This document shows positions 26,936 to 35,793 of a stretch of 64,000 nt of DNA, piece by piece (the first letter of the stretch is position 1; every line of letters starts with the position of its first letter). Source of the DNA: Mesoterricola silvestris (lineage in GTDB: Bacteria > Acidobacteriota > Holophagae > Holophagales > Holophagaceae). A model generated the notes under the pieces. That model saw nothing but the letters and a program-made list of their open reading frames with translations. It had not been told where the DNA came from and searched no databases. The translations under genes and the position numbers were made by a program. The DNA is taken from the NCBI RefSeq assembly GCF_030295405.1, contig NZ_AP027080.1, forward strand, positions 2,232,001 to 2,296,000. Direction: 5' to 3'.

Positions 26936-28069
26936 CTAATCCACCCGGAAGCCGATGCGGAGTTCCTGGGGGTGGGCGGCGTGGATGAGGGGGGCCTGGT
27001 CGTTCACGTCGTCGTAGGGGAAGGCGTAGGCCTTTCCGCCCAGGCTGCGGAGGTGCCAAAAGCGGGCGTAGGCGTTGGCGGGTTCCGCGGCGTAATAGCG
27101 TGACGGGTCGCGCCACGCGGAAGGGGTCTCCAGGATGTGGCGGTTGAGCATGGCGGCGATCTGGGCCCCCAGGACCCGCTCCAGGGTGCAGCCCTGGGCC
27201 AGGGGGCCGTCGCAGCGGAAGGCTTCGGGGGTGGTGGGCATGGCGCGGATCAGGTAGCGCTCCGGATCGCCGGGGCGGGTGAAGACGAAGAGGCCCCCGG
27301 GTTCCACGCGGCCCGTGAAGGTGCCCTCGTCGGGGGTGAGGACGAGGGGTTCGCGGCGGTAGCGTTCCCACATCGCCCGGATGTAGGCGTCCAGGTGCCG
27401 CCGCAGCGGGCCCTCCGGGGCGTGGCCGGGGGCGGTGATGCGCAGATCGCCCACGAGGGCCCGGAAGGGCCCGGGGACGGCGGCGGCGAAGTCCCGCACC
27501 AGGTCCGAGCGGCGGGCCTCGAGGCCCACGGGCCCGGCGGAGGTGCCGTCCCGGTCCCGCGCCTCCAGGGTGATGGGCAGGCCGAACTGGTCCACGCAGG
27601 TTGTGTTGGCATAGAGCCCGGTGCGGTCCAGGGCGAATTCCACCCAGTCGAAGAGGGTGCGGCCGTTGGGATCCTCCCCGTTGGCCGGATCCGGCTGCAC
27701 GAGGCCGCCGGTGGCGGGGTCCACCCGCAGGCGCAGGGGCGCGCCGACGCTCAGGTAGATCCGCCCCCCGCGCAGATCGCGGGCCGTGTCCAGGTCCACG
27801 GCCGCCGGGAGGGGAAAGGAATAGGCGCACCAGAGCCTGCCGGCCGCGGGGACCCGGTTGTCGGCGGGAAGGCAGGGATGGAAGGCGCCCCCGGCGTCCA
27901 TGCGCAGGAAGGTCCCCGCGTCGTCCTGGGCCGTGACGGTGAGGTAGACGGGCTGCGCCGCGAGGGCGCCCCGGGTGCGGTTGGCGAAGGCGAGGCGCAG
28001 GGGCGCCTGGCCGAAGGCGGGCCAAAGGCCGAGAAGGACCGCAAGGAGGGTCCAGGGGGCGATGTGCAT
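26936..28069 (-). CDS. Glycoside hydrolase family 64 beta-1,3-glucanase
   Basis: 377 residues with a signal peptide (about 1-20). GH64 enzymes cut beta-1,3-glucan to laminaripentaose. The catalytic pair is visible: Glu144 in FDWVEF and Asp160 in CVDQFGLP, separated by 16 residues as in the Streptomyces laminaripentaose-producing enzyme (Glu154 and Asp170). YAFPYDDVNDQAPLI near the C terminus is also typical. Secreted, acting on fungal or algal glucan or on an exopolysaccharide. Convergent with the small barrel gene across the repeat block. Confidence 0.85.
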   Translation of the reverse strand: MHIAPWTLLAVLLGLWPAFGQAPLRLAFANRTRGALAAQPVYLTVTAQDDAGTFLRMDAGGAFHPCLPADNRVPAAGRLWCAYSFPLPAAVDLDTARDLRGGRIYLSVGAPLRLRVDPATGGLVQPDPANGEDPNGRTLFDWVEFALDRTGLYANTTCVDQFGLPITLEARDRDGTSAGPVGLEARRSDLVRDFAAAVPGPFRALVGDLRITAPGHAPEGPLRRHLDAYIRAMWERYRREPLVLTPDEGTFTGRVEPGGLFVFTRPGDPERYLIRAMPTTPEAFRCDGPLAQGCTLERVLGAQIAAMLNRHILETPSAWRDPSRYYAAEPANAYARFWHLRSLGGKAYAFPYDDVNDQAPLIHAAHPQELRIGFRVD

Positions 28070-28155
28070 GGGAACTCTCTAAAGGGGCTTGAAAAGGTGG
28101 GGTGCTTGACCCACCAAGAATGAGCCCCGGGGGGACCCCGCGCAAGCCGGGAAAT

Positions 28156-29976
28156 CTACGCCGGCTGGGCGGGTTCGTCCCGGCGGCCGTGCAGCATTTC
28201 CACCACGGCCTCGTTCAGTTCCTTGCGCAGGGTGTTGCGTTCGTTGGCCCGGGTGATGTAGCGCACGCGGACCTCCACGCCGCTGCCCGCGGGCACGACG
28301 CTGATGCTGGGCTCGGCCTTGAGGCCCTGGATGCGGTACCCGCGGTCGGCGCGCTCCCATTCCTTGAAGGCCTGGGCCGCGTTCTCGCCGGTGCGGGCCT
28401 CCACCAGGGCGCGCACGCCGTCCACCAGGGGGTAGGGGTCCTTGCCCGCGGGCACGCTCACGTCCAGTTCGTCCCACATCCACTGGCCCGCGGAGGAGAA
28501 GTTGAAGTAGTGGCCTTCCATGGCGAAGCTGTTCACGAAGGACACGACGCGGCCCGTGGGGTGCCCGGCGTCGCTCCAGTTGCCGGTCTCCAGGATCAGG
28601 GTGCGCAGGAGGCCGATCTCGATGACCTCGCCGCTGACGCCCCGGATCTCCACCCAGTCGCCCACGTGGATGCCCTTGGGTCCCACCAGGATGAACCACC
28701 CGAAGAAGGAGATGATGAAGTCCTTCAGGGCCACCGTGAGGCCGGCGCCCGCGAGCCCGAAGAGGGTCGTGAGCTGGCTGGGGGTGCCCAGGACGACGAG
28801 GATGATGGCCAGGACGCCCAGGACCTGGGCGCAGAACTTCACCACCTTCAGGTTCCGGCTCACGCGCTTGCGCCCCGCGGTGATCCGGCCGAAGATCGCT
28901 TCGAAGATGCGCTCGGCGAACCAGATGAGGGCCAGGATCAGGACGATCCAGGCGCCGTGCTGCAGGACGGCGTGGAGGGCGGCGCGCTGGTCCAGGCGCA
29001 CCAGGGCGCCCCAGTCCTGGTAAACGCGCGAGAGCTCCTTCTCGTCCTGGTAGCGCTTGCCCAGGTCCGCCAGGGTGCGCTGGTTCTCGGTGAAGTACTT
29101 CAGGGTGAGCAGCGTCGCCCGGGCCGTCTCCCGGGAGGTGCCGGCGGCCGTGGCCGCGCCCCGGTCGCCGTGGGCGAAGCCCTTGGCCTGCTCCCGGGCG
29201 GATTCGCGGTCCTCCTTCTCCTGGGCCACGTCCTTGGTGAGGGCCTGCTGCCGGGCGCTGAGCTCCTCGGCCTTGGCCTGCGCGCTGTCGCGGGCCTGGG
29301 CCAGGAGGGCCGCCTTGCGGCGCAGGCGGTTCCAGGTGTCCAGGCGCTGCAGGAGGCTGCCGGGCTGGAACCGCGTGACGGCGCTGGCGGCCTCGTCCTC
29401 GGCGGCCTCCTCCTTGGCGGTGAAGGCGGTCTTGAGGCGGCGGATGCGGGCCACGGGATCGGCGCCCAGCTTTTCCAGCATGGCGCCGGTGGCGTCCAGT
29501 TCATCCTTGTCCAGTTCCAGCTGGGCCTTGGCCACGTCCAGCTGGTCTTCCAGGTCGTCCTTGTCCTGCTCCCGGGCGGCGGCCACGGCCTTGGTGAGGC
29601 GGGCCACGGTCCGCTGGCCCTCGTCCACGGCCAGGAGCTGCTTGTCCTTGACCCCCTGCAGTTCCCGCACGGCGGGGGTGGGCGGGGGGGTGGCGTAGGC
29701 GGCCTGGCGCAGCGCGTCGTTGAAGGCCAGGTCCACCTCGTGGTCGGCGAGGCGCTCGGCGTCCCGGGCGAACTGCTTCTCCTCCTGGGTGTAGGCGAAC
29801 GCGGCCAGGCGCCTGGCGGTGATGTTGGGCTCCTGGTCCACCTGGGTCTCGGCGGCCTTGGGCGAGGGCTTGGGGGCGGGGCGGGCTTCCGGGCCCCGGG
29901 TGAGGTAGAGGCCGGTGCCCACGGCTCCCGCAAGGATCAGGAAGGCGACGGCTGGGACGAATCTGCGCAGGTTCAT
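28156..29976 (-). CDS. MscS-type mechanosensitive channel with long periplasmic coiled-coil region
   Basis: 606 residues. A first membrane helix (about 7-26) is followed by some 300 residues of Ala/Glu/Lys/Arg-rich coiled coil (about 45-330). Membrane helices follow at about 340-360 and 385-405, then the MscS pore helix and beta domain (TTLFGLAGAGLTVALKDFIISFFGWFILV, then IHVGDWVEIRGVSGEVIEIGLLRT) and a C-terminal cytoplasmic domain to 600. Large members such as MscK have a similar layout. It should release solutes on hypo-osmotic shock. Confidence 0.88.
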   Translation of the reverse strand: MNLRRFVPAVAFLILAGAVGTGLYLTRGPEARPAPKPSPKAAETQVDQEPNITARRLAAFAYTQEEKQFARDAERLADHEVDLAFNDALRQAAYATPPPTPAVRELQGVKDKQLLAVDEGQRTVARLTKAVAAAREQDKDDLEDQLDVAKAQLELDKDELDATGAMLEKLGADPVARIRRLKTAFTAKEEAAEDEAASAVTRFQPGSLLQRLDTWNRLRRKAALLAQARDSAQAKAEELSARQQALTKDVAQEKEDRESAREQAKGFAHGDRGAATAAGTSRETARATLLTLKYFTENQRTLADLGKRYQDEKELSRVYQDWGALVRLDQRAALHAVLQHGAWIVLILALIWFAERIFEAIFGRITAGRKRVSRNLKVVKFCAQVLGVLAIILVVLGTPSQLTTLFGLAGAGLTVALKDFIISFFGWFILVGPKGIHVGDWVEIRGVSGEVIEIGLLRTLILETGNWSDAGHPTGRVVSFVNSFAMEGHYFNFSSAGQWMWDELDVSVPAGKDPYPLVDGVRALVEARTGENAAQAFKEWERADRGYRIQGLKAEPSISVVPAGSGVEVRVRYITRANERNTLRKELNEAVVEMLHGRRDEPAQPA

Positions 29977-30016
29977 GGGTGCCTTGGGGAGGATGGTTCC
30001 TCCATCTTAGTGCGGT

Positions 30017-30655
30017 CTACAGCGCCGATGCGAAGGAAGCCAGCTCCCCGGGGTCCGCCACGGCCAGGTCCCAGGCCTCGGCGCCGGGGGTGCCGAAGCC
30101 GTAGCGGCAGAGGCACCGTTTGAGGCCGGCCCGCCTTCCGGCCTCGAGATCCGTGTGGTGGTCCCCGGCGATCCAGGACCCCTCCGGGCCGCAGGCGCAG
30201 CGCTCCAGGGCCAGGAGGAGGGGCTCCGGGTCGGGCTTGAGGCTCGGGCAGTCCCCCCCCGCCACCACCGCGGTGAACAGGTCCAGGATGCCCAGGCCCT
30301 CCAGGATGGGAAGGGTGAACTCCCGGGGCTTGTTCGTGACCACGGCGAGGCGGAACCCCTTGGCGCGCACGGCTTCGAGGGCGGCCCCGGCCCCGGGGTA
30401 GAGGCGGGTGGCGTCCAGGAGGTGGCGGCCGTAGTGGCCCCGGTTCAGCTCCAGCGCCTCCTCCAGGCGCCCGGGGCACTCGGGGAGGGACCGGGTCAGC
30501 AGCTTGCGGACCCCGTCGCCCACGAAACCGGCCACCTGGGCCGGGTCCAGGGGCGGCAGCCCCAGGTCCACCCGGGTCAGGTTGACCCCCGTGGCCAGGT
30601 CGGCCCTGGAGTCCACCAGGGTCCCGTCGAGATCGAAAAGGAAGGCGCTGGGCAT
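30017..30655 (-). CDS. gph: HAD-family phosphatase, phosphoglycolate phosphatase-like
   Basis: 212 residues. HAD motif I FDLDGTLVDS near the N terminus, motif II VVTNKP, motif III Lys in SLKPDPEP, motif IV GDHHTDLEAGRRAG. Cap domain of the Gph/PGP subclass between motifs I and II. Dephosphorylates phosphoglycolate or a similar small phosphate ester. It follows the TRAP permease by eight bases and is probably the last gene of that operon; gene-name assignment is by similarity to Gph only. Confidence 0.8.
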   Translation of the reverse strand: MPSAFLFDLDGTLVDSRADLATGVNLTRVDLGLPPLDPAQVAGFVGDGVRKLLTRSLPECPGRLEEALELNRGHYGRHLLDATRLYPGAGAALEAVRAKGFRLAVVTNKPREFTLPILEGLGILDLFTAVVAGGDCPSLKPDPEPLLLALERCACGPEGSWIAGDHHTDLEAGRRAGLKRCLCRYGFGTPGAEAWDLAVADPGELASFASAL

Positions 30656-30663
30656 CCTTCACT

Positions 30664-32487
30664 CTACCCCTTGCCGGCCCAGCCCGGGAGGGCCATGGAC
30701 AATCCCGGGACGTAGGTGATGAGGAGGAGGCCGATGCCCAGGATGAGCAGGAAGGGCAGCACGGTGCGGTAGAGCCGGGGCAGGGGCGTGCCGAAGCGGC
30801 TGGAGGCCAGGAACAGGTTGAGGCCCACCGGCGGCAGGAGGAACCCCACCTCCAGGTTGGCCAGGAAGATGATGCCCAGGTGCACCGGGTGGATGCCGTA
30901 CAGGGCGCCCATGGGGGCGATGATGGGGGCCAGGACGATGATGGCCGAATAGATCTCCAGCACGCTCCCCAGGGCCAGGAGGAGGACGTTCAGGGCCAGC
31001 AGGAAGACGATCCTGGAATGGATGTGGACCCGGGTCCAGGCCAGGAGCGCGTCCGGGAGCTGGGCGTCCACCAGGTAGCTGGTGAGGCCCATGGCCACGC
31101 TCAGCAGTATCAGCACCGCGCCCATGAGGGCCGAGGCCCGGAGCAGCACCCGGGGCAGGTCCCGCACCGGATGCAGGTCCCGGGTGATGAAGCACTCCGC
31201 GAGGATGGCGTAGGCCAGGGCGCCGGCGGCGGTCTCCAGCATCGTGGCGCGGCCGCTGGCGAAGAGGCCAACGATCACCAGGGGCAGGAGCAGCTCCCAC
31301 TTGGCCTTCCAGGTGGCCCCCAGGGCCTCGGCCCAGGTGAAGGGGGAGCGCGGGCCCTCCGCCCTGCGCCCCACGAGGATGCCGTAGGCGGCCGTGAGCC
31401 CGATGAGGAGCAGCCCGGGCAGGAGCCCCGCCAGGTAGAGCCGGTCCGCGGGCACCACCGCGTCCCGGCCGCTGGCGACGATGCTGTAGAGGATCACCGG
31501 CAGGCTCGGGGGCAGCAGCAGGCCCAGGGCGCCCGAGGCCGTCACCAGCCCCAGGGAGAAGCCTTCGGGGTAGCCGTCCTTGCGGAGCATCGGATACACC
31601 AGCCCCCCCAGCGCGATGATGGTCACGCCGGAGCCCCCGGTGAAGGTGGTGAAAAGGGCGCACACCATGGCCACCATCACCGCCAGGCCCCCCGGCATGA
31701 AGCCCAGCCACGCCCGGAAGAACCGCACCAGCCGGTCCGAGGCCCCGCTTTCGGCCAGCACGTAGCCGGCCCCGGCCAGGAGCGGGATGGCGGGAAGGGT
31801 GGGAGAGGCCACGAGGCGGTAGATCTCGGCCGACACCGCGGCCACGGGGGTCCCCTGGGCGAAGAAGAGGCAGATGGCCACCCCGCCCAGGGCCACGAAG
31901 ACCGGCGTGCCCACCAGGAGGGAGGCGAGGATGCCCGCCGCGGCGATCCAGGCCTTGGAGGCCAGGGGCGGGGGCAGGAGCCCCGCGGCGAAGGCCGCAG
32001 GGATGGCCAGGAGGGCCGCGGCGCGCCCCCGCCAGGTGCCGTGGGCCCGGTGGGCGAAGGTGAGCGCCATGGCCGCCAGGGCCAGGGGCATGACCATCTC
32101 CGGCACCCATTCAGGAACGCCGATGGACAGCATGCGCGGGTCGAGCCGGTTGGCCCGCACCACCTGGACGCTGGCGTAGGCCAGCAGGGCGGCCACGGCC
32201 GCGGACACGGCGCCCGCCACCCAGCGGGCCGCCCGGCCCAGGCGGCCCTCCCCCAGCCACTGGGAGGTGGAGAGGGTGAGGTGGGCGCCCTGGCCCGTGG
32301 CGGCCAGGGCGCCCACGAACGTGAGCCACAGGGTCACGCTCTGCACCAGGTCCGCGGAGCCGGGCACGTGGAAGCCCCCCAGGCTCCGCCCCGCGGTGTC
32401 CACCAGGGGCAGGAGGCACAGCGCCAGGAAGCTGGCCACCAGGACGATGCCCTCCCCGGCCCGGAGCAGCTTCCTGAGCAGGTTCAT
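30664..32487 (-). CDS. TRAP transporter fused DctQ-DctM permease
   Basis: 607 residues from MNLLRKLL at 32487; the longer open frame upstream is a shadow of the DctP gene. N-terminal four-helix DctQ-type small subunit (about 1-165) fused to the 12-helix DctM large subunit (about 175-605). DctM signatures include GGSGVTIIALGGLVYPML and GALGLLLPPSLPVILYS. It imports a carboxylate or similar acid with a sodium gradient, using the binding protein encoded upstream. Its start overlaps the DctP stop by four bases. Confidence 0.9.
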   Translation of the reverse strand: MNLLRKLLRAGEGIVLVASFLALCLLPLVDTAGRSLGGFHVPGSADLVQSVTLWLTFVGALAATGQGAHLTLSTSQWLGEGRLGRAARWVAGAVSAAVAALLAYASVQVVRANRLDPRMLSIGVPEWVPEMVMPLALAAMALTFAHRAHGTWRGRAAALLAIPAAFAAGLLPPPLASKAWIAAAGILASLLVGTPVFVALGGVAICLFFAQGTPVAAVSAEIYRLVASPTLPAIPLLAGAGYVLAESGASDRLVRFFRAWLGFMPGGLAVMVAMVCALFTTFTGGSGVTIIALGGLVYPMLRKDGYPEGFSLGLVTASGALGLLLPPSLPVILYSIVASGRDAVVPADRLYLAGLLPGLLLIGLTAAYGILVGRRAEGPRSPFTWAEALGATWKAKWELLLPLVIVGLFASGRATMLETAAGALAYAILAECFITRDLHPVRDLPRVLLRASALMGAVLILLSVAMGLTSYLVDAQLPDALLAWTRVHIHSRIVFLLALNVLLLALGSVLEIYSAIIVLAPIIAPMGALYGIHPVHLGIIFLANLEVGFLLPPVGLNLFLASSRFGTPLPRLYRTVLPFLLILGIGLLLITYVPGLSMALPGWAGKG

Positions 32488-33476
32488 TTCCCGCGCCGGC
32501 GGTAGGCGTCCCGGTCCTTCAGGGCCTCGTCGTAGGCCTGGGCCGGAACGAACTCGCCGCGGATCTTGCCGGCGGCCCCCGCCACCATCTGGTTCCACAA
32601 CTGGCGGGCATGGGCGTCCACGGGCACGACCTTCACCCCGGCGCCGCGCAGGGCCTTGAGGTCCCGTTCCTCCGTGGCGCGCATGTCGGACCGCAGCCGG
32701 TTCCCGGCGTCCTGGGCGGCCTTGAGCAGGGCGGGCCTCACGTCCGCGGGAATGCGGTTCCAGGCGTCCCGGGTGACCACGGTGCCGGCCAGGATGATGC
32801 CCCACTTCAGGTCGGTCATGTGGGGGGCCTGTTCGTGGTACCGGGTGACCAGCACCACCTGGGGCGAGGTGAGGAAGGCGTCCAGGAGCCCCGTCTGCAG
32901 GCCCGTGGCCAGTTCCGTGGCCGGGGCGGGGATGGCGTTGAAGCCTCCGGCCTTCCAGATCTCCAGGGTCCTGGGATCGCCGGCCCACTGGAAGAGCTTC
33001 TGGCGGCGCAGGTCGTCGGGGGCCGCCACGGGCCTGCGGGAGAAGATGCGCACCCAGCCGCCGTCGGCCCAGTTGAGGGGGACGAAGCCCCGGGCCTGGA
33101 TGGCGGCCTCCAGCCCGGGACGCATGGCCTCCAGGGTGGCGTAGACCTCGTCGGCGTTGTCGAAGGCCAGGGGGATGCTCAGGGCGTACACGCTCCGGTC
33201 GATCTCCGCCAGGCCCTGGGAGGTGAGCACCGCGCCCTGGAGCGAGCCCAGGCGCATCTTGCGCACCACGTCGGGTTCGTCGCCCTGGCGGCCCCCGGGG
33301 TAGAACACGACCTTGACCCGGCCCCCCGAGACCCGGGCCCAGGTGTCGCCCATGTCCTTGACGATGCGGAACCAGGAGGAATTCTCCGGGAGGAGGGTGG
33401 CCATCTTGAGGGTCACCTGGGCGCCCAGGGGCAGCAGGGACGCCAGCAGGAGGGCCGCGGCGCGGAAGGGTCTCAT
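32484..33476 (-). CDS. TRAP transporter substrate-binding protein (DctP)
   Basis: 330 residues with a signal peptide (about 1-20). DctP fold: VTLKMATLLPENSSWFRIVKDMGD at the mature N terminus, GGRQGDEPDVVRKMRLGSLQGAVLTSQGLA, and AIPAPATELATGLQTGLLDAF in the hinge region. A ligand Arg is probably in the first of these conserved blocks. Overlaps TatT upstream and DctQM downstream by four bases each, so the operon is tightly coupled. Substrate unknown. Confidence 0.9.
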   Translation of the reverse strand: MRPFRAAALLLASLLPLGAQVTLKMATLLPENSSWFRIVKDMGDTWARVSGGRVKVVFYPGGRQGDEPDVVRKMRLGSLQGAVLTSQGLAEIDRSVYALSIPLAFDNADEVYATLEAMRPGLEAAIQARGFVPLNWADGGWVRIFSRRPVAAPDDLRRQKLFQWAGDPRTLEIWKAGGFNAIPAPATELATGLQTGLLDAFLTSPQVVLVTRYHEQAPHMTDLKWGIILAGTVVTRDAWNRIPADVRPALLKAAQDAGNRLRSDMRATEERDLKALRGAGVKVVPVDAHARQLWNQMVAGAAGKIRGEFVPAQAYDEALKDRDAYRRRGK

Positions 33477-34393
33477 GGCTTGGTCTCCTCGGGTTCGTTG
33501 AAGAGTTCGCGGCTCCTGCCCAGCAGCCACCGGGCCCTGCGCTGGGCCACGAGGATGGCGGTGCGCCGCCCGGGATCCCGGTCGGGATCCACCCGCAGGG
33601 CGTCGTTCAGCAGGGCCTCGAAGCCCGCGCGATCCTGGGCCTCGAGGGCGACGGCCTCGGCGAAGGTGACGTACGCGGAGGCCCGCAGGCCCCCGGAAAG
33701 GCGCACCGCCTCCTGGAAGTGGGCCCGGGCCCGGGCCACGGAGCCCCCCGCCTGGGCGTGGCCGGCCTCCCACGCCGCGAGGAATTCGTGCGCGGCCCCG
33801 GCGTCCCAGGCCGGGTCCAGGGCCAGGGCGCGGCGGGCCAGCTTCTCCATGAGGGTCTGGTCCACCGCGAGGCTGGAATCGGACACGTCCAGGGCGAAGG
33901 CCGAAGCCCAGGCCGCGGCGGTGTAGTAGAGCAGGGGCACCTGCTCCCTGCCGGCCCGCGCCAGGGCGGCGTCCGGGGCCGCGCGCAGCTGGTCCCGGAA
34001 CCCGGGCAGGGCGGCCTCCAGGCCCCGCAGGCCATAGTTCCGGGCCCGCAGGTAGAGCTTCCGGGCCCGGAGCCGCAGGGCGGCGGCCCGGGCCGGATCG
34101 CTCGCCTCGGCGTAGTCCGCCTCGTCCTGGAGGAAGGCGTGGGCGTACTGGGTGAATCCCGAGCAGGCCGACAGCAGAAGGCCCGGGTGGGCGGGGCTCT
34201 CCTGCAGGAGGCCCTCGATGGTCTTGAGGGCGAAGGGGCTGGCGTCCCGCACCAGGTCCGGGTCGTCGTCGGAGGCGTACACCCCCGCCGTCCCGGCCAG
34301 GGCGTTCCCGATGCGGTCCACGGCCATGCGCTTGATGGAACAGCCCGCGAGGAGGGCCAGGCAGAGGGGAAAAACCGCTTCAAGGAACCTCAT
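33473..34393 (-). CDS. TRAP-associated TatT lipoprotein
   Basis: 306 residues from the ATG at 34393 (AGGTGA upstream). Lipobox LLAGCS with Cys near residue 18, so a lipoprotein. The helical solenoid body with TPR-like repeats and an SPFALKTIEGLLQESPAHPGLL start is the TatT family (PF16811), known from Treponema as the trimeric partner of the TRAP binding protein TatP. Here it is fused by overlap to DctP and the permease: a complete TPAT-type system (TatT, DctP, DctQM). First gene of the operon. Confidence 0.85.
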   Translation of the reverse strand: MRFLEAVFPLCLALLAGCSIKRMAVDRIGNALAGTAGVYASDDDPDLVRDASPFALKTIEGLLQESPAHPGLLLSACSGFTQYAHAFLQDEADYAEASDPARAAALRLRARKLYLRARNYGLRGLEAALPGFRDQLRAAPDAALARAGREQVPLLYYTAAAWASAFALDVSDSSLAVDQTLMEKLARRALALDPAWDAGAAHEFLAAWEAGHAQAGGSVARARAHFQEAVRLSGGLRASAYVTFAEAVALEAQDRAGFEALLNDALRVDPDRDPGRRTAILVAQRRARWLLGRSRELFNEPEETKP

Positions 34394-34457
34394 GGGATCA
34401 CCTGCCGGAAAGCATGACCGCACCGGGCGCCGGTGCCAAGCATGCCAAAAAACAGGG

Positions 34458-34496
34458 TTGACAGTTCCCCCAGGGGGATTACTGTATTACAACAGT
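34458..34496 (+). promoter_or_regulatory. GntR operon promoter and operator candidate
   Basis: TTGACA at 34458-34463; the best -10 is a weak TACTGT at 34480-34485. Overlapping it is the dyad ACTGT-ATTACA-ACAGT at 34481-34496, a plausible operator for the YtrA-type GntR regulator encoded at 34523. This would give autoregulation of the ABC operon. Confidence 0.5.
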
Positions 34497-34522
34497 AACA
34501 CACCAAGGGAGCGAGGACGGCC

Positions 34523-34921
34523 ATGAGAGGAATCCTGCAGGTGGACCCCGCCGGCGCGGTGCCCATCTGGAAGCAGATCGAGGAGGGGGTGCGCCGGCTC
34601 GTGGCCGCGGGCGCCCTGGCCCCGGGGTCGCCGGTGCCTTCGGTGCGGGAGTTGGCCCGGGACCTCCGGGTGAATCCCGCCACGGTGGCCAAGGCCTACC
34701 AGCGGCTGGTGGAGGCGGGCCTCCTGGCCATGCGCCGGGGCGAGGGCACCTTCGTCCACGGCGACCCCGCCTCCCCGGGCCAGGAGCGGCGCCTGCTGCT
34801 GGCGGAGGGGGCCCTGGAATTCGCCGGGTTGGCCCGGGGTCTGGGTGTGGGCCTGCCGGAGGCCAGGGCGGCCCTGGACCGCGCCTGGACGGAACTGGAA
34901 CGCGAAGGGGAGGTCCGATGA
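34523..34921 (+). CDS. GntR-family regulator, YtrA type
   Basis: 132 residues. Winged-helix DNA-binding domain (about 10-78) with the GntR signature PSVRELARDLRVNPATVAKAYQRL, followed only by a short helical tail, as in the YtrA subfamily that regulates ABC transporters. Its stop overlaps the ATG of the ATPase gene (ATGA), and a dyad upstream is a likely operator. Probably represses the operon until a ligand, often a cell-envelope stress or peptide signal, is present. Confidence 0.9.
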   Translation: MRGILQVDPAGAVPIWKQIEEGVRRLVAAGALAPGSPVPSVRELARDLRVNPATVAKAYQRLVEAGLLAMRRGEGTFVHGDPASPGQERRLLLAEGALEFAGLARGLGVGLPEARAALDRAWTELEREGEVR

Positions 34922-35793
34922 CCACGGTGGTGCGATGTGAAGCCCTGACCATGGCCTACGGGCGCCGCGAGGCGCTGTCGGGGCTGGACCTGGCGGTGGA
35001 GCCCGGGTCTGTGTACGCCCTCCTGGGCCGCAACGGCGCCGGGAAGTCCACGCTCGTGAAGGCCCTCCTGGGACTCCGCCGGCCCCGTTCCGGCCGGGCC
35101 GAGCTCTTCGGCGCCGACGCCTTCGGGGCCCGGGCCCGGGCCATGGAGCGCACCGGGGTGGTGCCCGAGACGCCCCAGGTGCCGCCCCGCATGACCTCGG
35201 CCCAGGCCGCGGCCTTCTGCGGGAGCCTGGCGCCCGCCTGGGACGCCGCGGGCGTCGCGGCCCGGCTGGAACGGTTCGGCGTCGATCCCCGCCAGCCCTT
35301 CGGGCGCCTGTCCCGGGGCCAGCAGACCCAGGTGGCCCTGGCGCTGGCCCTGGGCTCCCGGCCGGACCTCCTGGTGCTGGACGATCCGACCCTGGGCCTG
35401 GATGCCGTGGCCCGCCGGGATCTGTACCGGGAGATCCTGGAGGACCTCGGGGAACGGGGCGCCACGGTCCTGGTGGCCACCCACGACCTGGCGGGCATCG
35501 AGGGCATCGCCGACCGGGTCGGCATCCTCCACCAAGGGCGCCTGCTCCTGGACGAGCCCATGGAGGACCTCAAGGGCCGCCACCGGCGCATCCGGTGCGG
35601 GCCCCAGGCCTGCCCCGACCTGGGTCCCCTGGGTCCCGCCGCCCAGGCCCAGGGCCCCTTCGGCCTGGAGGCCACCGTCTCGCGGTTCAGCGAGGCCGCC
35701 CTGGCCGCCGCGGGCCTGCCCCCCGAAGCCGCGGTGGGGGCCTCCCTCGAAGACATCTTCCTCGCAACCGTCGCTGGAGAGGTGAACGCATGA
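34918..35793 (+). CDS. ABC transporter ATPase, YtrB/BcrA type
   Basis: 291 residues. Walker A GRNGAGKST (37-45), signature LSRGQ (131-135; usually LSGGQ), Walker B LLVLDDPT with Asp156 where most ABC ATPases have the catalytic Glu, and switch His189 (THD). The Asp at the Glu position may slow hydrolysis. The C-terminal 85 residues are an extension of the exporter-type ATPases. Pairs with the permease that overlaps it by four bases. Confidence 0.9.
   Translation: MTTVVRCEALTMAYGRREALSGLDLAVEPGSVYALLGRNGAGKSTLVKALLGLRRPRSGRAELFGADAFGARARAMERTGVVPETPQVPPRMTSAQAAAFCGSLAPAWDAAGVAARLERFGVDPRQPFGRLSRGQQTQVALALALGSRPDLLVLDDPTLGLDAVARRDLYREILEDLGERGATVLVATHDLAGIEGIADRVGILHQGRLLLDEPMEDLKGRHRRIRCGPQACPDLGPLGPAAQAQGPFGLEATVSRFSEAALAAAGLPPEAAVGASLEDIFLATVAGEVNA

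Noticed and set aside
30664-32988. A 774-residue permease starting upstream of 32487
   Set aside because: The extra N-terminal part is a shadow frame of the DctP gene; the ATG at 32487 overlaps DctP by four bases and starts a good membrane helix.
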